Source: Ruegeria spongiae
GTDB lineage: Bacteria; Pseudomonadota; Alphaproteobacteria; Rhodobacterales; Rhodobacteraceae
Direction: 5' to 3'
Length of the DNA: 64,000 nucleotides
Assembly (NCBI RefSeq): GCF_023502395.1
Contig: NZ_JAMFMB010000006.1
Coordinates: 1-64,000 of the forward strand
Below, piece after piece: positions 9,568 to 18,893 of this stretch. The notes under the pieces were generated by a model. The model searched no databases, had not been told where the DNA came from, and worked only from the letters and a program-made list of their open reading frames with translations. Position 1 is the stretch's first letter, and each line of letters starts with the position of its first letter. The translations under genes and the position numbers were made by a program.

Positions 9568-9611
9568 GGTTTTCTCGGACATGCTTTGCCTCGGCGCGGG
9601 GTACAGCGGTT

Positions 9612-9920
9612 TTAAGACTTCAGAAGTTCATCCTGAACAGCCGACAGAAAGGCCCGAATGTTCGTTTCGTTGCGGCGGTAGAAGGTCCATTGACCATGAC
9701 GTTCGGCACTGACAAATCCCGCCTGTTTCAGCAGCCCCATGTAATTCGATATGGTGGATTGAGACAGCTGCGCCTTTTCCTGAATATAGGCCACACAGAC
9801 CCCGTCCAGATCAGCATGCTCGGGCAACGCAGGTGGAAAATTGGACCGGTCCTTGAGCCATTCCAGAATCTTCCGCCGCATCGGGTTGTTCAGTGCCGCT
9901 ATTGATTTTTCAACATCCAT
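9612..9920 (-). CDS. ArsR family transcriptional regulator
   Basis: A 102-residue winged-helix repressor. MDVEKSIAALNNPMRRKILEWL is the first helix pair, and QLSQSTISNYMGLLKQAGFVSAERHGQWTFYRRN is the recognition helix and wing. The only cysteine is C42 in LDGVCVAYIQ, so a typical two- or three-cysteine metal site is absent; redox or electrophile sensing through C42, or a ligand elsewhere, is possible. It precedes the Old Yellow Enzyme gene in the same direction. A 22-bp perfect palindrome abuts its start codon, indicating autorepression. Confidence 0.88.
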   Translation of the reverse strand: MDVEKSIAALNNPMRRKILEWLKDRSNFPPALPEHADLDGVCVAYIQEKAQLSQSTISNYMGLLKQAGFVSAERHGQWTFYRRNETNIRAFLSAVQDELLKS

Positions 9921-9921
9921 A

Positions 9922-9943
9922 TATATCGAGATATCTCGATATA
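9922..9943. promoter_or_regulatory. Perfect 22-bp palindrome, autoregulatory ArsR operator
   Basis: TATATCGAGAT followed by its exact reverse complement ATCTCGATATA, centred between 9932 and 9933, immediately upstream of the arsR-type start codon at 9920. A related half copy lies before the regulated enzyme gene. Confidence 0.75.
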
Positions 9944-10077
9944 ATGCTATTTGTCAAGCGATGCCCTGCGCCCTGGCTTTGCCATCATTCGCGATCCCAT
10001 GCCGGACGGGATCAAACAACTGCGTCATTTGCCAGAAAACGCTTGCGGCAGATGGCGGTCGGGCTAGGGTTTCGGAC

Positions 10078-10758
10078 ATGTTCCCGCGTCTTCTTGTGAT
10101 CCTGTTTCTGGTTGTGGCCTGCGGTCGTCCCCTGACCGAAACCGAAATGGATTTTGCCGGACGTATTCACGGCGATGCGCTTGACCTGAACAGGGTGCGG
10201 GTGGTTGAAGGCGCACCGGTCGGCAGCGTCACGTTCCGCCGCAAGCCGCGTCCGCGCGTGACCTGCCGCGAGCGCATTCTGCCCCCCGTCAAGGACGAGC
10301 TTGTCACCTCGAAGCCCGCCGCCGTTGCCCTGTTCAACCATGTCCTGTTCACGCGCGACTGGTACCTGGAGGACTACACACCGGAATTTCCCGATCACCT
10401 GGCTCTGGTGCAGGCGATGCTGTTTGCCCATGAGCTGACCCATGTCTGGCAATGGCAGAACCGCCGCACAACCGGTTACCACCCGCTGCGCGCAGCGGCA
10501 GAACATGGCGGAGCGGATGACCCCTATCTGTTCGATCTGGAAAAGACACCCGAATTTCTGGATTACGGTTTCGAACAGCAGGGCGCCATTGTTGAAGAAT
10601 ATGTCTGCTGCCGCGCCTTGGACCCGGACGCGGCACGCACAAAGCGCCTGCACCGGATGCTCAGCGCCGCCTTCCCGGTTTCAACCCTGCCAAAGACACG
10701 AGAAAGCGATGTTTACCTGCCCTGGGACGGGGTCGAGATCGACGGGATTTGCGACTAA
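10078..10758 (+). CDS. Lipoprotein with HExxH motif (DUF4157-like)
   Basis: A 226-residue protein opening MFPRLLVILFLVVACGRPL, a lipoprotein signal with cysteine 15 as the likely lipidation site. In the middle AMLFAHELTHVWQWQNRR carries HELTH, the HExxH zinc-binding motif in a context resembling the DUF4157 domain (AHELxHxxQ). A metalloprotease or zinc-binding fold is possible, but no third ligand can be assigned with certainty. ATG 10078 is chosen because the upstream in-frame sequence looks non-coding. The 3' end overlaps the convergent cytochrome gene by 4 nt. No secretion-system genes are nearby. Confidence 0.65.
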   Translation: MFPRLLVILFLVVACGRPLTETEMDFAGRIHGDALDLNRVRVVEGAPVGSVTFRRKPRPRVTCRERILPPVKDELVTSKPAAVALFNHVLFTRDWYLEDYTPEFPDHLALVQAMLFAHELTHVWQWQNRRTTGYHPLRAAAEHGGADDPYLFDLEKTPEFLDYGFEQQGAIVEEYVCCRALDPDAARTKRLHRMLSAAFPVSTLPKTRESDVYLPWDGVEIDGICD

Positions 10759-11159
10759 CTGCCGACCTGTATGCTTTCCAGATAGGCCAGCAAGGCCGCC
10801 AGCGGGCGGGGTGTTGGCGTCAGTGTGCCCTCCACGTCGACCGGGACCGTCTCGCCCTCCAGCAAGGCTCCGAATTCGGGCATCACACTGGCCGGTGCCT
10901 TGCCCCTTCCATACCCGTCAATCTGGGACAGGACTTGCACACGGGGAAACACGCCGCCATTTCGCTCCGCGATGCGGGTCAGATCGGGCGCGCGCCGGCC
11001 ATTCGTCAGCGGGCCGCCCTTGGCGTCACCGCCATGACAAACCGCGCAGTTTTCCGCAAACAGCACCGCGCCCTCTGCCGCGTCCGGCATCGCGACTTCG
11101 GCGGAACATGCGGTCAGGGCAATGCCCGCCGAGACCGCCATCATGACTTTTGCTCTCAT
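10755..11159 (-). CDS. Class I c-type cytochrome, probable lipoprotein
   Basis: A 134-residue protein with N-terminus MRAKVMMAVSAGIALTAC, which fits a lipobox (LTAC), then one haem site CAVCH and a distal methionine in SVMPEFG. It should be an electron carrier tethered in the periplasm. It lies 16 nt downstream of a second cytochrome c gene with the same architecture, and the two share DLTRIAERNGGVFPR/DLSALSKDGVFPTER-type segments, suggesting a duplication. The start at 11159 follows AAGGAG. The gene ends tail to tail with the HELTH lipoprotein gene. Confidence 0.8.
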   Translation of the reverse strand: MRAKVMMAVSAGIALTACSAEVAMPDAAEGAVLFAENCAVCHGGDAKGGPLTNGRRAPDLTRIAERNGGVFPRVQVLSQIDGYGRGKAPASVMPEFGALLEGETVPVDVEGTLTPTPRPLAALLAYLESIQVGS

Positions 11160-11175
11160 GCCCAAACAGGCTCCT

Positions 11176-11565
11176 TTATCCGGTCTGCAACGTCTCAAGA
11201 TAGGCCAATAGATCGACAATCGGCGCGCTTGTCAGGATCGGCTGACCCGAGGGGGTCTTGGTGGCCTTGTCCTCACCCTCGAAGAAATCGCCATAGACCG
11301 GCATCGGGCTGCCATGGCTGACCAGAGGATCACGCCCGTCGATACGGCGCACCACACGCTCGGTCGGAAACACGCCATCCTTCGACAACGCGCTTAGATC
11401 CGCAGGTTTTATCATCAGGACGCCAGCCATGGGCCCCTGCCCGGTCGCGTCGATCCCATGGCAGGTCGCGCAGTGTTTCACATAGAGCGCCTCGCCATTT
11501 TCGGCATCCTGCGCCACAGCGGGCAGCGCCACGGTCAACAACAGACAGATCAACGGTGCTTTCAT
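11176..11565 (-). CDS. Class I c-type cytochrome, periplasmic
   Basis: A 129-residue protein with signal peptide MKAPLICLLLTVALPAVAQ, haem-binding CATCH and a candidate Met ligand in SPMPVYGDF. It is the first gene of a two-cytochrome operon. The start at 11565 is supported by GGAGAGAG. A near-consensus Fnr box is centred about 70 nt upstream, so expression is probably raised when oxygen is low. The partner oxidase or reductase is not in the window. Confidence 0.82.
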   Translation of the reverse strand: MKAPLICLLLTVALPAVAQDAENGEALYVKHCATCHGIDATGQGPMAGVLMIKPADLSALSKDGVFPTERVVRRIDGRDPLVSHGSPMPVYGDFFEGEDKATKTPSGQPILTSAPIVDLLAYLETLQTG

Positions 11566-11627
11566 CGGTCTCTCTCCGCACGGGAAATTCCACATCGGAA
11601 CGCTTGCCCGCGCGGGCCGGTGGCGCA

Positions 11628-11641
11628 ATGATCCAGATCAA
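11628..11641 (-). promoter_or_regulatory. Fnr-type box upstream of the cytochrome c pair
   Basis: The minus strand reads TTGATCTGGATCAT, one mismatch from TTGAT-N4-ATCAA, centred about 70 nt before the first cytochrome start. It also lies about 36 nt before the start of the divergent YdcZ-type gene, so it could act on either. Confidence 0.55.
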
Positions 11642-11670
11642 CCCATGAACCGACCCGAGGACCGGACCCG

Positions 11671-12108
11671 ATGACACAATACGCCCTGATCATGCTGGCC
11701 GCCGGGATCGGCATACCGGTTCTTGCCGCGTTGAACGCAGCGCTTGGCAAGCTTATCGGCTCGCCCACCGCTGCTGGCGTTGTTCTGTTTGCCATTGCCT
11801 TTGCGGCTTCTGCGCTGGCCATGATGATCTTCCCCGGCCCGCAGGCCTTGGGAAAACTGGGCGGCGCGCCGAAACACCTGTTCCTGGCGGGTCTTTTGGT
11901 GGCGTTCTATGTGCTGTCGATCACCCATGTCGCGCCGCATTTCGGGGTTGGAAATGCGGTGTTCTTCGTGCTGATCGGTCAGTTGATCTCAGCCGCCGCG
12001 ATCGACCATTACGGGTTGTTCGGCGCGCAGGTCAGCCCGCTGAACCTGACCCGCGCGGCGGGTATTGCGGTCATGGCGGCAGGCGTTGCGATCACTCAAC
12101 TGGCGTGA
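11671..12108 (+). CDS. DMT superfamily YdcZ/DUF606 membrane protein
   Basis: A 145-residue protein with five hydrophobic helices spanning almost its whole length ([86 protein letters not shown]). It fits the small DUF606 half-transporters of the drug/metabolite superfamily. DHYGLFG and [10 protein letters not shown] are characteristic. The substrate is unknown. It diverges from the cytochrome pair, and its last 17 nt overlap the end of the convergent lolD. Confidence 0.82.
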   Translation: MTQYALIMLAAGIGIPVLAALNAALGKLIGSPTAAGVVLFAIAFAASALAMMIFPGPQALGKLGGAPKHLFLAGLLVAFYVLSITHVAPHFGVGNAVFFVLIGQLISAAAIDHYGLFGAQVSPLNLTRAAGIAVMAAGVAITQLA

Positions 12109-12778
12109 TCGCGCCATCCTCGAGGCGCAGCACCCGGTCCATCCGCGCAGCCAGCTCCAGGTTATGGGTCGCAATCAGGGCCGACATCCCGGTCCCCGTC
12201 ACCAGATCCATCAATGCGCCAAAGACCTGATCCGACGTGCCGGGATCAAGATTTCCCGTCGGTTCATCCGCCAGCAGAAGCCGTGGCGCATTGGCCAGCG
12301 CCCGGCAGAAGGCCACCCGTTGTTGCTCGCCGCCCGACAACGCCGCAGGCCGGTGATCGGCGCGCTCGGCAACGCCAACCCGTGCCAGCAGGTCCGTGGC
12401 GCGCGCCTGTGCCTCTGCCTCGCTGGCACCATTGGCCAGTTGCGGCAGGGCGACATTCTCAAGCGCGGTGAATTCGGGCAGAAGATGGTGGAACTGATAG
12501 ACAAAGCCCACATCGCGCCGCCGCGTTGCAGTGCGCCTGCGGTCGCTCCTGCCGCTCATGTCCTGCCCAGAGATGCGGACGATCCCGCTGTCGGGTGTAT
12601 CCAGCAGGCCCGCGATATGCAGCAGGGTGGATTTGCCCGCCCCCGACGGCGCCACAAGCGCCACCACCTCACCGGCCGCTATCTCAAGATCAGCACCCCG
12701 CAGCACGGTCACCTCGCCCGGCGTGCCGCGTTTGTAGGATTTGGTCAGCCCCGACAGGCTCAGCACCGGATCACTCAT
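12092..12778 (-). CDS. lolD: Lipoprotein-releasing system ATP-binding protein LolD
   Basis: The ATPase of the LolCDE complex, which extracts outer-membrane lipoproteins from the inner membrane. It has 228 residues with Walker [10 protein letters not shown], signature [15 protein letters not shown], Walker [13 protein letters not shown] and switch ATHN. The start MSDPVLSL at 12778 overlaps the last 8 nt of the upstream lolC, indicating tight coupling. The 3' end overlaps the convergent YdcZ-type gene. Confidence 0.92.
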   Translation of the reverse strand: MSDPVLSLSGLTKSYKRGTPGEVTVLRGADLEIAAGEVVALVAPSGAGKSTLLHIAGLLDTPDSGIVRISGQDMSGRSDRRRTATRRRDVGFVYQFHHLLPEFTALENVALPQLANGASEAEAQARATDLLARVGVAERADHRPAALSGGEQQRVAFCRALANAPRLLLADEPTGNLDPGTSDQVFGALMDLVTGTGMSALIATHNLELAARMDRVLRLEDGAITPVE

Positions 12779-14060
12779 AGCGCAACGCCTCAACCGGGTT
12801 CATCCGCGCCGCGCGGCGGGCGGGAAAATAAGTGACAAAAAACGACAGACCCAGCGACAGACCCACCGCCTTGAGCACATCCGACAGGTGCAACTCGGCG
12901 GGCAGCGCGTAAATGCCCCTTATTGCCGGGTCCCAGACCCCGCCGCCCATCGCGTAGTTCACAAACGAGAAGATCGGATCGATATAGATCGCAAACAGGC
13001 AGCCCAGCGCCACGCCCAGCGCGGTGCCGATCAGCCCGGTGAACGCACCGCAGATGAAGAACACACGCAGGACCGAACCCTCGCTCAACCCGATAGTGCG
13101 CAGGATGCCGATGTCGCGCCCCTTGTTCTTGACCAGCATGATCAGGCCGGAAACGATGTTCATGGCCGCGATCAGGACAAGGATCGACAGGATAATGAAC
13201 ATCACGTTGTCCTCAACCTCCAGCGCTCGCAGGAACCCGCCCGAGGCGTCCTGCCAGGTCCAGGCACGGGCCGCATCCCCGGCAGCGACCAGGATCGGAA
13301 TCACCACCTTGTCGAGCGCTTCGGGTTCCTCGACCATCACTTCAATTTCGTCGGCCACCCCTTCGCGGTTAAAGAAACTCTGCGCCTCGACGAAGGGCAT
13401 GTAGATGCGGGTATTGTCGATATCGTAACGCCCGGCGCTGAAGATATAGACCACCTCATAGGCATTGACGCGGGGCGAGGTGCCAAAAGCGGTCTTGGCC
13501 CCATCGGGCGAGATCAGCTTGACCCGGTCGCCGACGCTGGCCCCGATCGTGCGCGCAACGCCCGAGCCGATGGCAATGCCCTCGCCAAACCGCGCCAGAT
13601 CGCCATAAGAAGCCTCGCCATCCGTGATACCCGGCAGGCTGGCAAGATCCCCGGCCGAGATGCCCAGAACCTGCACCCCGGCATTGCGCCCCTGCTGCGA
13701 GATCATCACCTGCCCGCGCACCAGCGGCGCAGCCCGTGTCACACCCGGCACCTGTGCCACCTTCCCGGCCATGGCATCATAATCCGGGATGGTCCGGTCC
13801 ACCCGCCCCTGCGCATCCATTTCGCCGACGCTGTAAACCGTCACATGCGCGTTGGCGCCCAGAATGGTGCCCACGAACTCGGACCGGAAGCCCGAGCGCA
13901 CAGCAAGCGTGGCAATCAGCGCAAAGACCGCCAGCGTGATCCCGATCAGGCTGATCCAGGTCATGACGCTGACGCCCCCCTCGGCGCGGCGCGCACGCAG
14001 GTAGCGCCACGCGATCTTCCATTCGAACGGGGCAAAAGGAGCCGGTTGGGCGGCCATCAT
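12771..14060 (-). CDS. lolC: Lipoprotein-releasing system permease LolC/LolE
   Basis: A 429-residue inner-membrane permease of the LolCDE exporter. It has one N-terminal helix after [17 protein letters not shown] (the LolC/E hallmark) and a periplasmic MacB-like domain at about 60-280. Three C-terminal helices follow around [39 protein letters not shown] and [15 protein letters not shown], ending with the FtsX-like [11 protein letters not shown]. Only one permease gene is present, as in many alphaproteobacteria, so it may act as a homodimer (LolF-like). ATG 14060 has GAGG 6 nt upstream. Confidence 0.9.
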   Translation of the reverse strand: MMAAQPAPFAPFEWKIAWRYLRARRAEGGVSVMTWISLIGITLAVFALIATLAVRSGFRSEFVGTILGANAHVTVYSVGEMDAQGRVDRTIPDYDAMAGKVAQVPGVTRAAPLVRGQVMISQQGRNAGVQVLGISAGDLASLPGITDGEASYGDLARFGEGIAIGSGVARTIGASVGDRVKLISPDGAKTAFGTSPRVNAYEVVYIFSAGRYDIDNTRIYMPFVEAQSFFNREGVADEIEVMVEEPEALDKVVIPILVAAGDAARAWTWQDASGGFLRALEVEDNVMFIILSILVLIAAMNIVSGLIMLVKNKGRDIGILRTIGLSEGSVLRVFFICGAFTGLIGTALGVALGCLFAIYIDPIFSFVNYAMGGGVWDPAIRGIYALPAELHLSDVLKAVGLSLGLSFFVTYFPARRAARMNPVEALRYE

Positions 14061-14168
14061 CGAGATCCTCGAAACAAAGTCGGCGCAACCTGCGTTGTCA
14101 GCCGAGCGGGGTCAAGCCGCGATGGGTCGCGGTGGCCATAAGTGGGCGACGATCACCTGCCGATGGCG

Positions 14169-14960
14169 TCATTCCGCGCAGCTATATCCGGGCAGATCAT
14201 CGCAGAGCGTCGGAGCCTGCGCCTCAATGCCGCGAAGTTTGCGTTTGCGGCGGTTGCGGCGCAGCTCTTTCCATATCCGGTAAGGAATCGGCCCCTTGGA
14301 GGCTTTGCTGCTGTCCTGCCGCTCACGTTGGCTGCTCTCGGGCGGCCCTGCGCTCGCGGGCGAGGCACAGCACATCTGCTGCACCGCCACAGCGGGGAAA
14401 AGCTGGACCGGGTCTATGCCCACCCGCACCCGGAACAGGAAATCATCCAGCGTGTCACAATAGCTCTGACTGTCCGCCAGCAATTGCCGGGCTGCGGCAG
14501 AAGAGACTGCATAACAAGCGGCGCTCGGCACCGGTTCGAGGATTGCACGCAGATGCCAGCCGCCCATGTCGGCATCCATGCCGTAGCGGCGGGCCGCATT
14601 GAACCCATCAAGCTTGATGACGCCAAAGCGGCCGCAATCCAGCGCGCCCAACAGGTGTGGGAAGGCCGTCGACACAAGGATGTCATCTTCGCAGATGATG
14701 CCCGCGCCGCCGTCATCCAGATCGGCAATCCGGTGCCAGACCGAACGATGACTTTCAAACACCGCCTGTTCAGAGCGTTTCAACTCCCAGCGGTCTCGCC
14801 AACTGTGCGGGGCATAACCCGGCGCGGCAAATCCGGGATCGCGTGCATCGGTGGCGCTGATCCGGGTCAGGCTTTGCTCCAGCCCGACCTTGGCGAATTC
14901 CGCGCGCAGTGCCGAAAACCTCTCGGGGGATCTGTCGAGATTGATGACATGGATCTGCAT
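14169..14960 (-). CDS. Glycosyltransferase family 25 (LPS/glycan)
   Basis: A 263-residue protein starting MQIHVINLDRSPERFSALR, the GT25 opening motif. GIICEDDILVS supplies the acidic DxD-like metal site and VIKLDGFNAARRYG fits the family. GT25 enzymes add sugars to lipooligosaccharide or other surface glycans in the cytoplasm. The C-terminus is unusually basic (SKASKGPIPYRIWKELRRNRRKRK), which could help membrane contact. Its ATG overlaps the TGA of the upstream GT2 gene (TGATG), so the two are translationally coupled. Confidence 0.85.
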   Translation of the reverse strand: MQIHVINLDRSPERFSALRAEFAKVGLEQSLTRISATDARDPGFAAPGYAPHSWRDRWELKRSEQAVFESHRSVWHRIADLDDGGAGIICEDDILVSTAFPHLLGALDCGRFGVIKLDGFNAARRYGMDADMGGWHLRAILEPVPSAACYAVSSAAARQLLADSQSYCDTLDDFLFRVRVGIDPVQLFPAVAVQQMCCASPASAGPPESSQRERQDSSKASKGPIPYRIWKELRRNRRKRKLRGIEAQAPTLCDDLPGYSCAE

Positions 14961-15868
14961 CACGCCCCTTTCAAATAATCCCATTTACGCCAGGGCTGCA
15001 TACGCCTGCGCATGGTGATTTTCAGGCTGTGCAACGCTGCCCGCCGCATAATGTCATTGCCCTTGGCCGCCCGCAGCGCCGCACGGCACATGGAGACCGG
15101 CAATTGCCCGGTACGATACCAGTTCAGCGTCGTATCGCTGTCTATCTTGCCGCAGCCCGCCATCTGGCCAAAGTACCGGCTCCAGACCTCGGCATAGTCC
15201 CTGGCAACGCCCAGCACATTTGCCGAGACCCCGCGCGCGCTGAACTTGGAGACCGGTAGCTTGGTCCCCGCGCCCGAATGCCCCTCCATCAGCATACGGA
15301 ACACGAAATCGTAATCCGACGCCACGCGATAGGACAGGTCATGACCGCCAAGCGCCAGAAACACGTCGCGCCGCACCAGCATCGAGTTGTGGCAGAACGG
15401 CATGCGCTGCAGGAAGGCCGACAGGTTTGTGCGGCTGTGGTTCCTGGTGCTGCCATCGCCAAGCGTCTGCAGCGTGCCACCGTAGACGAAATCCGGCCTG
15501 TCGGACTGCACGATTGCCGCCAGTTCCCGCAGGATGTCATCGCTGGCCAGCGAATCGTCGGAGTTCAGAAAGATCACATAGTCGCCGCTGGCCAACCCGA
15601 CCGCCTTGTTCATCGCGTCATAAAGGCCCGAATCGGCATCGCTTTGGCAGATGATCGGAATGGCCGTGGCATCGGCGGAAAACTCGGCCTGCCACGCCTG
15701 TAGCAATGACTGGGTGCCATCGGTCGAGGCCCCGTCCCAGATCACATGTTCAAGCCCGCGAAAGCTCTGGGCCTGCACGCAATCCAGCGCCGCGCGCATC
15801 GTCTCACTGCGCCCGGCCTCGATGAGGTTCCGGGTGACCGTGATGACCGATATCAGCGGCTTGGACAT
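14960..15868 (-). CDS. Glycosyltransferase family 2
   Basis: A 302-residue GT-A fold enzyme. The opening SVITVTRN and DGASTDGT form the nucleotide-sugar pocket, NSDD is the metal-binding DxD equivalent and SGLYDAMNKAVGLASGDYVIFL is diagnostic. The sugar donor and acceptor are unknown; pairing with the GT25 gene suggests surface-glycan assembly. It lies 10 nt downstream of proS on the same strand, so it may be cotranscribed with it. Confidence 0.88.
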   Translation of the reverse strand: MSKPLISVITVTRNLIEAGRSETMRAALDCVQAQSFRGLEHVIWDGASTDGTQSLLQAWQAEFSADATAIPIICQSDADSGLYDAMNKAVGLASGDYVIFLNSDDSLASDDILRELAAIVQSDRPDFVYGGTLQTLGDGSTRNHSRTNLSAFLQRMPFCHNSMLVRRDVFLALGGHDLSYRVASDYDFVFRMLMEGHSGAGTKLPVSKFSARGVSANVLGVARDYAEVWSRYFGQMAGCGKIDSDTTLNWYRTGQLPVSMCRAALRAAKGNDIMRRAALHSLKITMRRRMQPWRKWDYLKGA

Positions 15869-15878
15869 GCCTGCGCGC

Positions 15879-17234
15879 TCATCCCAGCCGGGGTTGAAGA
15901 TGCGGGGCGTAGATCTGCGCCACTTTCTTGACCGCCGCTTCCGGGCTCAGTTCCTCGCTTTCGCCGGTGCGGCGGCTGGTCAGTTCGACCACGCCGTTCT
16001 TGAGCCCGCGCGGACCCACAGTGATGCGCCACGGCAGACCGATCAGGTCCATGGTGGCAAATTTGCCCCCGGCACGTTCTTTGCGGTCGTCATAAAGTGG
16101 CTCAAGACCCAGAGCGGTCAGTGCGGCATAAAGCGCATCACAAGCCGCATCGGCTTCTTCGTCGCCCTGTTTCAGGTTCACGATACCGCAATGGAACGGT
16201 GTCACGCCCTCGGGCCAGATGATGCCCTTGTCGTCGTGGCTGGCCTCGATAATGGCACCGACCAGACGGCTGACGCCGATCCCGTGGCTGCCCATATGCA
16301 CGGGCGTAGGCTTGCCGTCAGGGCCTTGCACGGTGGCCCCCAGTGGCTCGGAATATTTGGTTCCGAAATAAAAGATCTGCCCCACCTCGATCCCCCGCGC
16401 CACGCGGCGGCGGTCTTCGGGCACCTCGTTGAACAGCGCCTCGTCGTGGGTCTCGTCGGTGCGCGCGTATTTCGAGGTGAACTCCTCCAGCACGCCGCGA
16501 CATTGCGCGTGATCGTCATAGTCGATCTCGCGATCGCCGAATGTCAGATCGGTCACGGCGCTGTCATAGAACACCTCCGACTCGCCGGTCTCGGCCAGCA
16601 CCAGGAATTCGTGGGTGTCATCGCCACCAATCGGGCCACTATCAGCCCGCATCGGGATCGCCTGCAGGCCCATCCGCTCGTAGGTGCGCAGATAGCTGAC
16701 CAGATGGCGGTTATAGGCGTGCAGCGCGTCCTCTTTGGTCAGGTCGAAATTATAGCCATCCTTCATGTAGAACTCGCGCCCCCGCATCACGCCGAAACGC
16801 GGGCGGATTTCATCGCGGAACTTCCACTGGATCTGGTAGAGCGTCAGCGGCAGGTCCTTGTAGCTGCTGACATGGCTGCGGAAGATGTCGGTCACCAGTT
16901 CCTCGGCGGTGGGGGTGAACAGCATGTCGCGGTCATGCCGGTCCTTCATGCGCAGCATTTCCTGACCATAGGCCTCATAGCGCCCGCTCTCGCGCCACAG
17001 ATCGGCGGATTGCATCACCGGCATCTGGATGGCGATATGCCCGGCCCGCGCCTGTTCCTCATGCACGATGTTCTCGATCTTGCGCAGCACCTTGAACCCC
17101 AGCGGCAGCCAAGAATAAATGCCAGCGCTGGCCTGTTTGATCATGCCCGCGCGCAGCATCAGCCGGTGACTGACGATCTGGGCCTCGGAGGGGTTTTCCT
17201 TGAGAACGGGCAGAAAGTAACGGCTGAGGCGCAT
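15879..17234 (-). CDS. proS: Prolyl-tRNA synthetase (short form)
   Basis: A class II synthetase of 451 residues that charges tRNA-Pro. Motif 2 is [21 protein letters not shown]. Motif 3 is [18 protein letters not shown]. An anticodon-binding domain ([23 protein letters not shown]...) closes the protein. It lacks the roughly 180-residue INS editing insertion of E. coli ProRS, as is normal for alphaproteobacteria, where editing is left to ProXp-type proteins. Start 17234 is preceded by AGGG. Confidence 0.95.
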   Translation of the reverse strand: MRLSRYFLPVLKENPSEAQIVSHRLMLRAGMIKQASAGIYSWLPLGFKVLRKIENIVHEEQARAGHIAIQMPVMQSADLWRESGRYEAYGQEMLRMKDRHDRDMLFTPTAEELVTDIFRSHVSSYKDLPLTLYQIQWKFRDEIRPRFGVMRGREFYMKDGYNFDLTKEDALHAYNRHLVSYLRTYERMGLQAIPMRADSGPIGGDDTHEFLVLAETGESEVFYDSAVTDLTFGDREIDYDDHAQCRGVLEEFTSKYARTDETHDEALFNEVPEDRRRVARGIEVGQIFYFGTKYSEPLGATVQGPDGKPTPVHMGSHGIGVSRLVGAIIEASHDDKGIIWPEGVTPFHCGIVNLKQGDEEADAACDALYAALTALGLEPLYDDRKERAGGKFATMDLIGLPWRITVGPRGLKNGVVELTSRRTGESEELSPEAAVKKVAQIYAPHLQPRLG

Positions 17235-17315
17235 GGATTAACCCTAAAGGTGAGATTTCAACAAAAAGGTGATTATTCCAAAGCGTCGGCGGGGGCAATC
17301 CGTGTCTGTTGTGCG

Positions 17316-17338
17316 TTGCGACCTCCGGAGCGTCGCAA
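17316..17338. promoter_or_regulatory. Inverted repeat between proS and an FAD oxidoreductase gene
   Basis: TTGCGAC and GTCGCAA arms (7 bp) flank a 9-bp centre containing CTCCGGAG. The element is 66-88 nt upstream of the oxidoreductase start. It looks like a dimer-binding operator, but no cognate regulator is adjacent. Confidence 0.35.
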
Positions 17339-17403
17339 TTGGGATTGACCGATCGCATTTCAATCCTGAACTCTGGCACGATGCAGGCGGTGCGGAGGAC
17401 ATG

Positions 17404-18771
17404 ATGACCGAAACGATACGGGAACCGGCGCGCGACATTCCGGTGGTGCATCGCACCGAGGTTCTGGTTGTGGGCTCGGGCCCCGGCGGTCTGGCCGCAG
17501 CCCTTGCCGCCGCGCGTGCGGGCGCCGAGGTCACCCTGCTGGAACGGTTCGGCTGTTTCGGCGGCAATATCACTGCGGTAGGCGTAGAAGGTTTCGCCTG
17601 GTACCGGCACGAGAAAACCGTCGAGGCGGGCGGGATCGGATGGGAGTTCGAGCAGCGCGCCAAGCAGATGGGCGCCGCTGTTCCTGAATCACAATCGCTC
17701 AGCTACGAGCTGGACAGCGAAGGCTTCAAGCTGGTGGCCGACAAGCTGGTGCAGGAGGCGGGCATTCACCCGATGATGCACCGGCAGTTCGTGGCCCCGA
17801 TCATGGAGGGCGACCGCCTCACCGGCGTGATCGTGGAATCCAAGGCCGGGCGCGAGGCCATCCTGGCGCAGGTCATCATTGATGCCACCGGGGATGCGGA
17901 TGTGGCGCATCGCGCCGGCGCGCCGACCTACAAGACCGAGCGCGAACAGATGATGGCCGCCTCGGTCATGTTCCATCTGGCAGGCGTCGACAAGCGCGCC
18001 TTCATGGAGGGGATCAAATCCGACCCGCAGACCTACAGGGATTGGGGCGGGGGCGGCGAATGGGTGATCGAGACCAGCGGCAAAGAGGACGACATGTTCT
18101 CGCCCTTCATCAAGAAGCCCTTCGATCAGGCGATCAAAGCGGGGCTGATCCCCGCGCATCTCAACACCATCGCCGGCACCTGGGGCGCGCTGCACGACAC
18201 TGGCGAGTTGACCTATATGAACCTGATCCACCTCGACGAAGTGGATGGCACCGACCCCGACAGCCTGACGGCGGGCGAGATCGAGGGGCGGCATCAGTCA
18301 ATGCTGGCCATCGAGGCCTTGCGCCGCTTCATGCCTGGCTGCGAAAACGCCCGCCTGCGCAATTTCGGCATGACCATCGGCGTGCGCGACACCCGCAAGA
18401 TAGATGCGGCCTATAACATGACCGAGACGGATGTGCGCCATGAAGGCCGGTTCGAGGACACGATCGGCATCTATCCCGAATTCATCGACGGCTACGGCAT
18501 CCTGATCCTGCCCACCACTGGGCGCTACATGCAGATCCCCTATCGCTCGATGCTGCCCAAAGGCATCAACGGCCTGCTGGTCGCGGGCCGTTCCACCGGT
18601 GGCGACCGGATCGCGCATGCGGCCACCCGCAACATGTCCTGCTGCGCCGTCGCCGGACAAGGCGCGGGCGTTGCCGCTGCACTGTCGCTGAAAAGCAACC
18701 GCGAATTGGACAAGATCGACCTGACCGCCGTTCAGGCCGAATTGCACCGGCAGGAGGTGCGGACCCACTGA
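17404..18771 (+). CDS. FAD-dependent oxidoreductase (FAD_oxidored family)
   Basis: A protein of about 455 residues with N-terminal FAD dinucleotide fold VLVVGSGPGGLAAALAAARAG (GxGxxG), then ERFGCFGGN and the second FAD motif IDATGDADVAHRAGA. The C-terminal LLVAGRSTGGDRIAHAATRNMSCCAVAGQGAGVAAAL closes around FAD, as in PF12831-type enzymes. The substrate is unknown. ATG 17404 is chosen because GGAGG is 5 nt upstream; ATG 17401 is also possible. An inverted repeat lies upstream. Confidence 0.82.
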   Translation: MTETIREPARDIPVVHRTEVLVVGSGPGGLAAALAAARAGAEVTLLERFGCFGGNITAVGVEGFAWYRHEKTVEAGGIGWEFEQRAKQMGAAVPESQSLSYELDSEGFKLVADKLVQEAGIHPMMHRQFVAPIMEGDRLTGVIVESKAGREAILAQVIIDATGDADVAHRAGAPTYKTEREQMMAASVMFHLAGVDKRAFMEGIKSDPQTYRDWGGGGEWVIETSGKEDDMFSPFIKKPFDQAIKAGLIPAHLNTIAGTWGALHDTGELTYMNLIHLDEVDGTDPDSLTAGEIEGRHQSMLAIEALRRFMPGCENARLRNFGMTIGVRDTRKIDAAYNMTETDVRHEGRFEDTIGIYPEFIDGYGILILPTTGRYMQIPYRSMLPKGINGLLVAGRSTGGDRIAHAATRNMSCCAVAGQGAGVAAALSLKSNRELDKIDLTAVQAELHRQEVRTH

Positions 18772-18893
18772 CCGGCCCCACCCGGCGCGGTGCTGCCATG
18801 CCCCTGCGACCCGATACCGTAACGAAACAAGCAACATACTCTTGATCGCGAACGTTCCATGGGCGATGAGTGTGGCAAGCGGAAAGAGGTCCC

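Noticed and set aside
12741-14141. Long plus-strand frame opposite lolC
   Set aside because: Arg/Asp/His-rich translation without any family motif, fully antisense to a convincing LolC/E permease.
15651-17348. Long plus-strand frame opposite proS
   Set aside because: Antisense to a well-conserved prolyl-tRNA synthetase and lacking a ribosome binding site.
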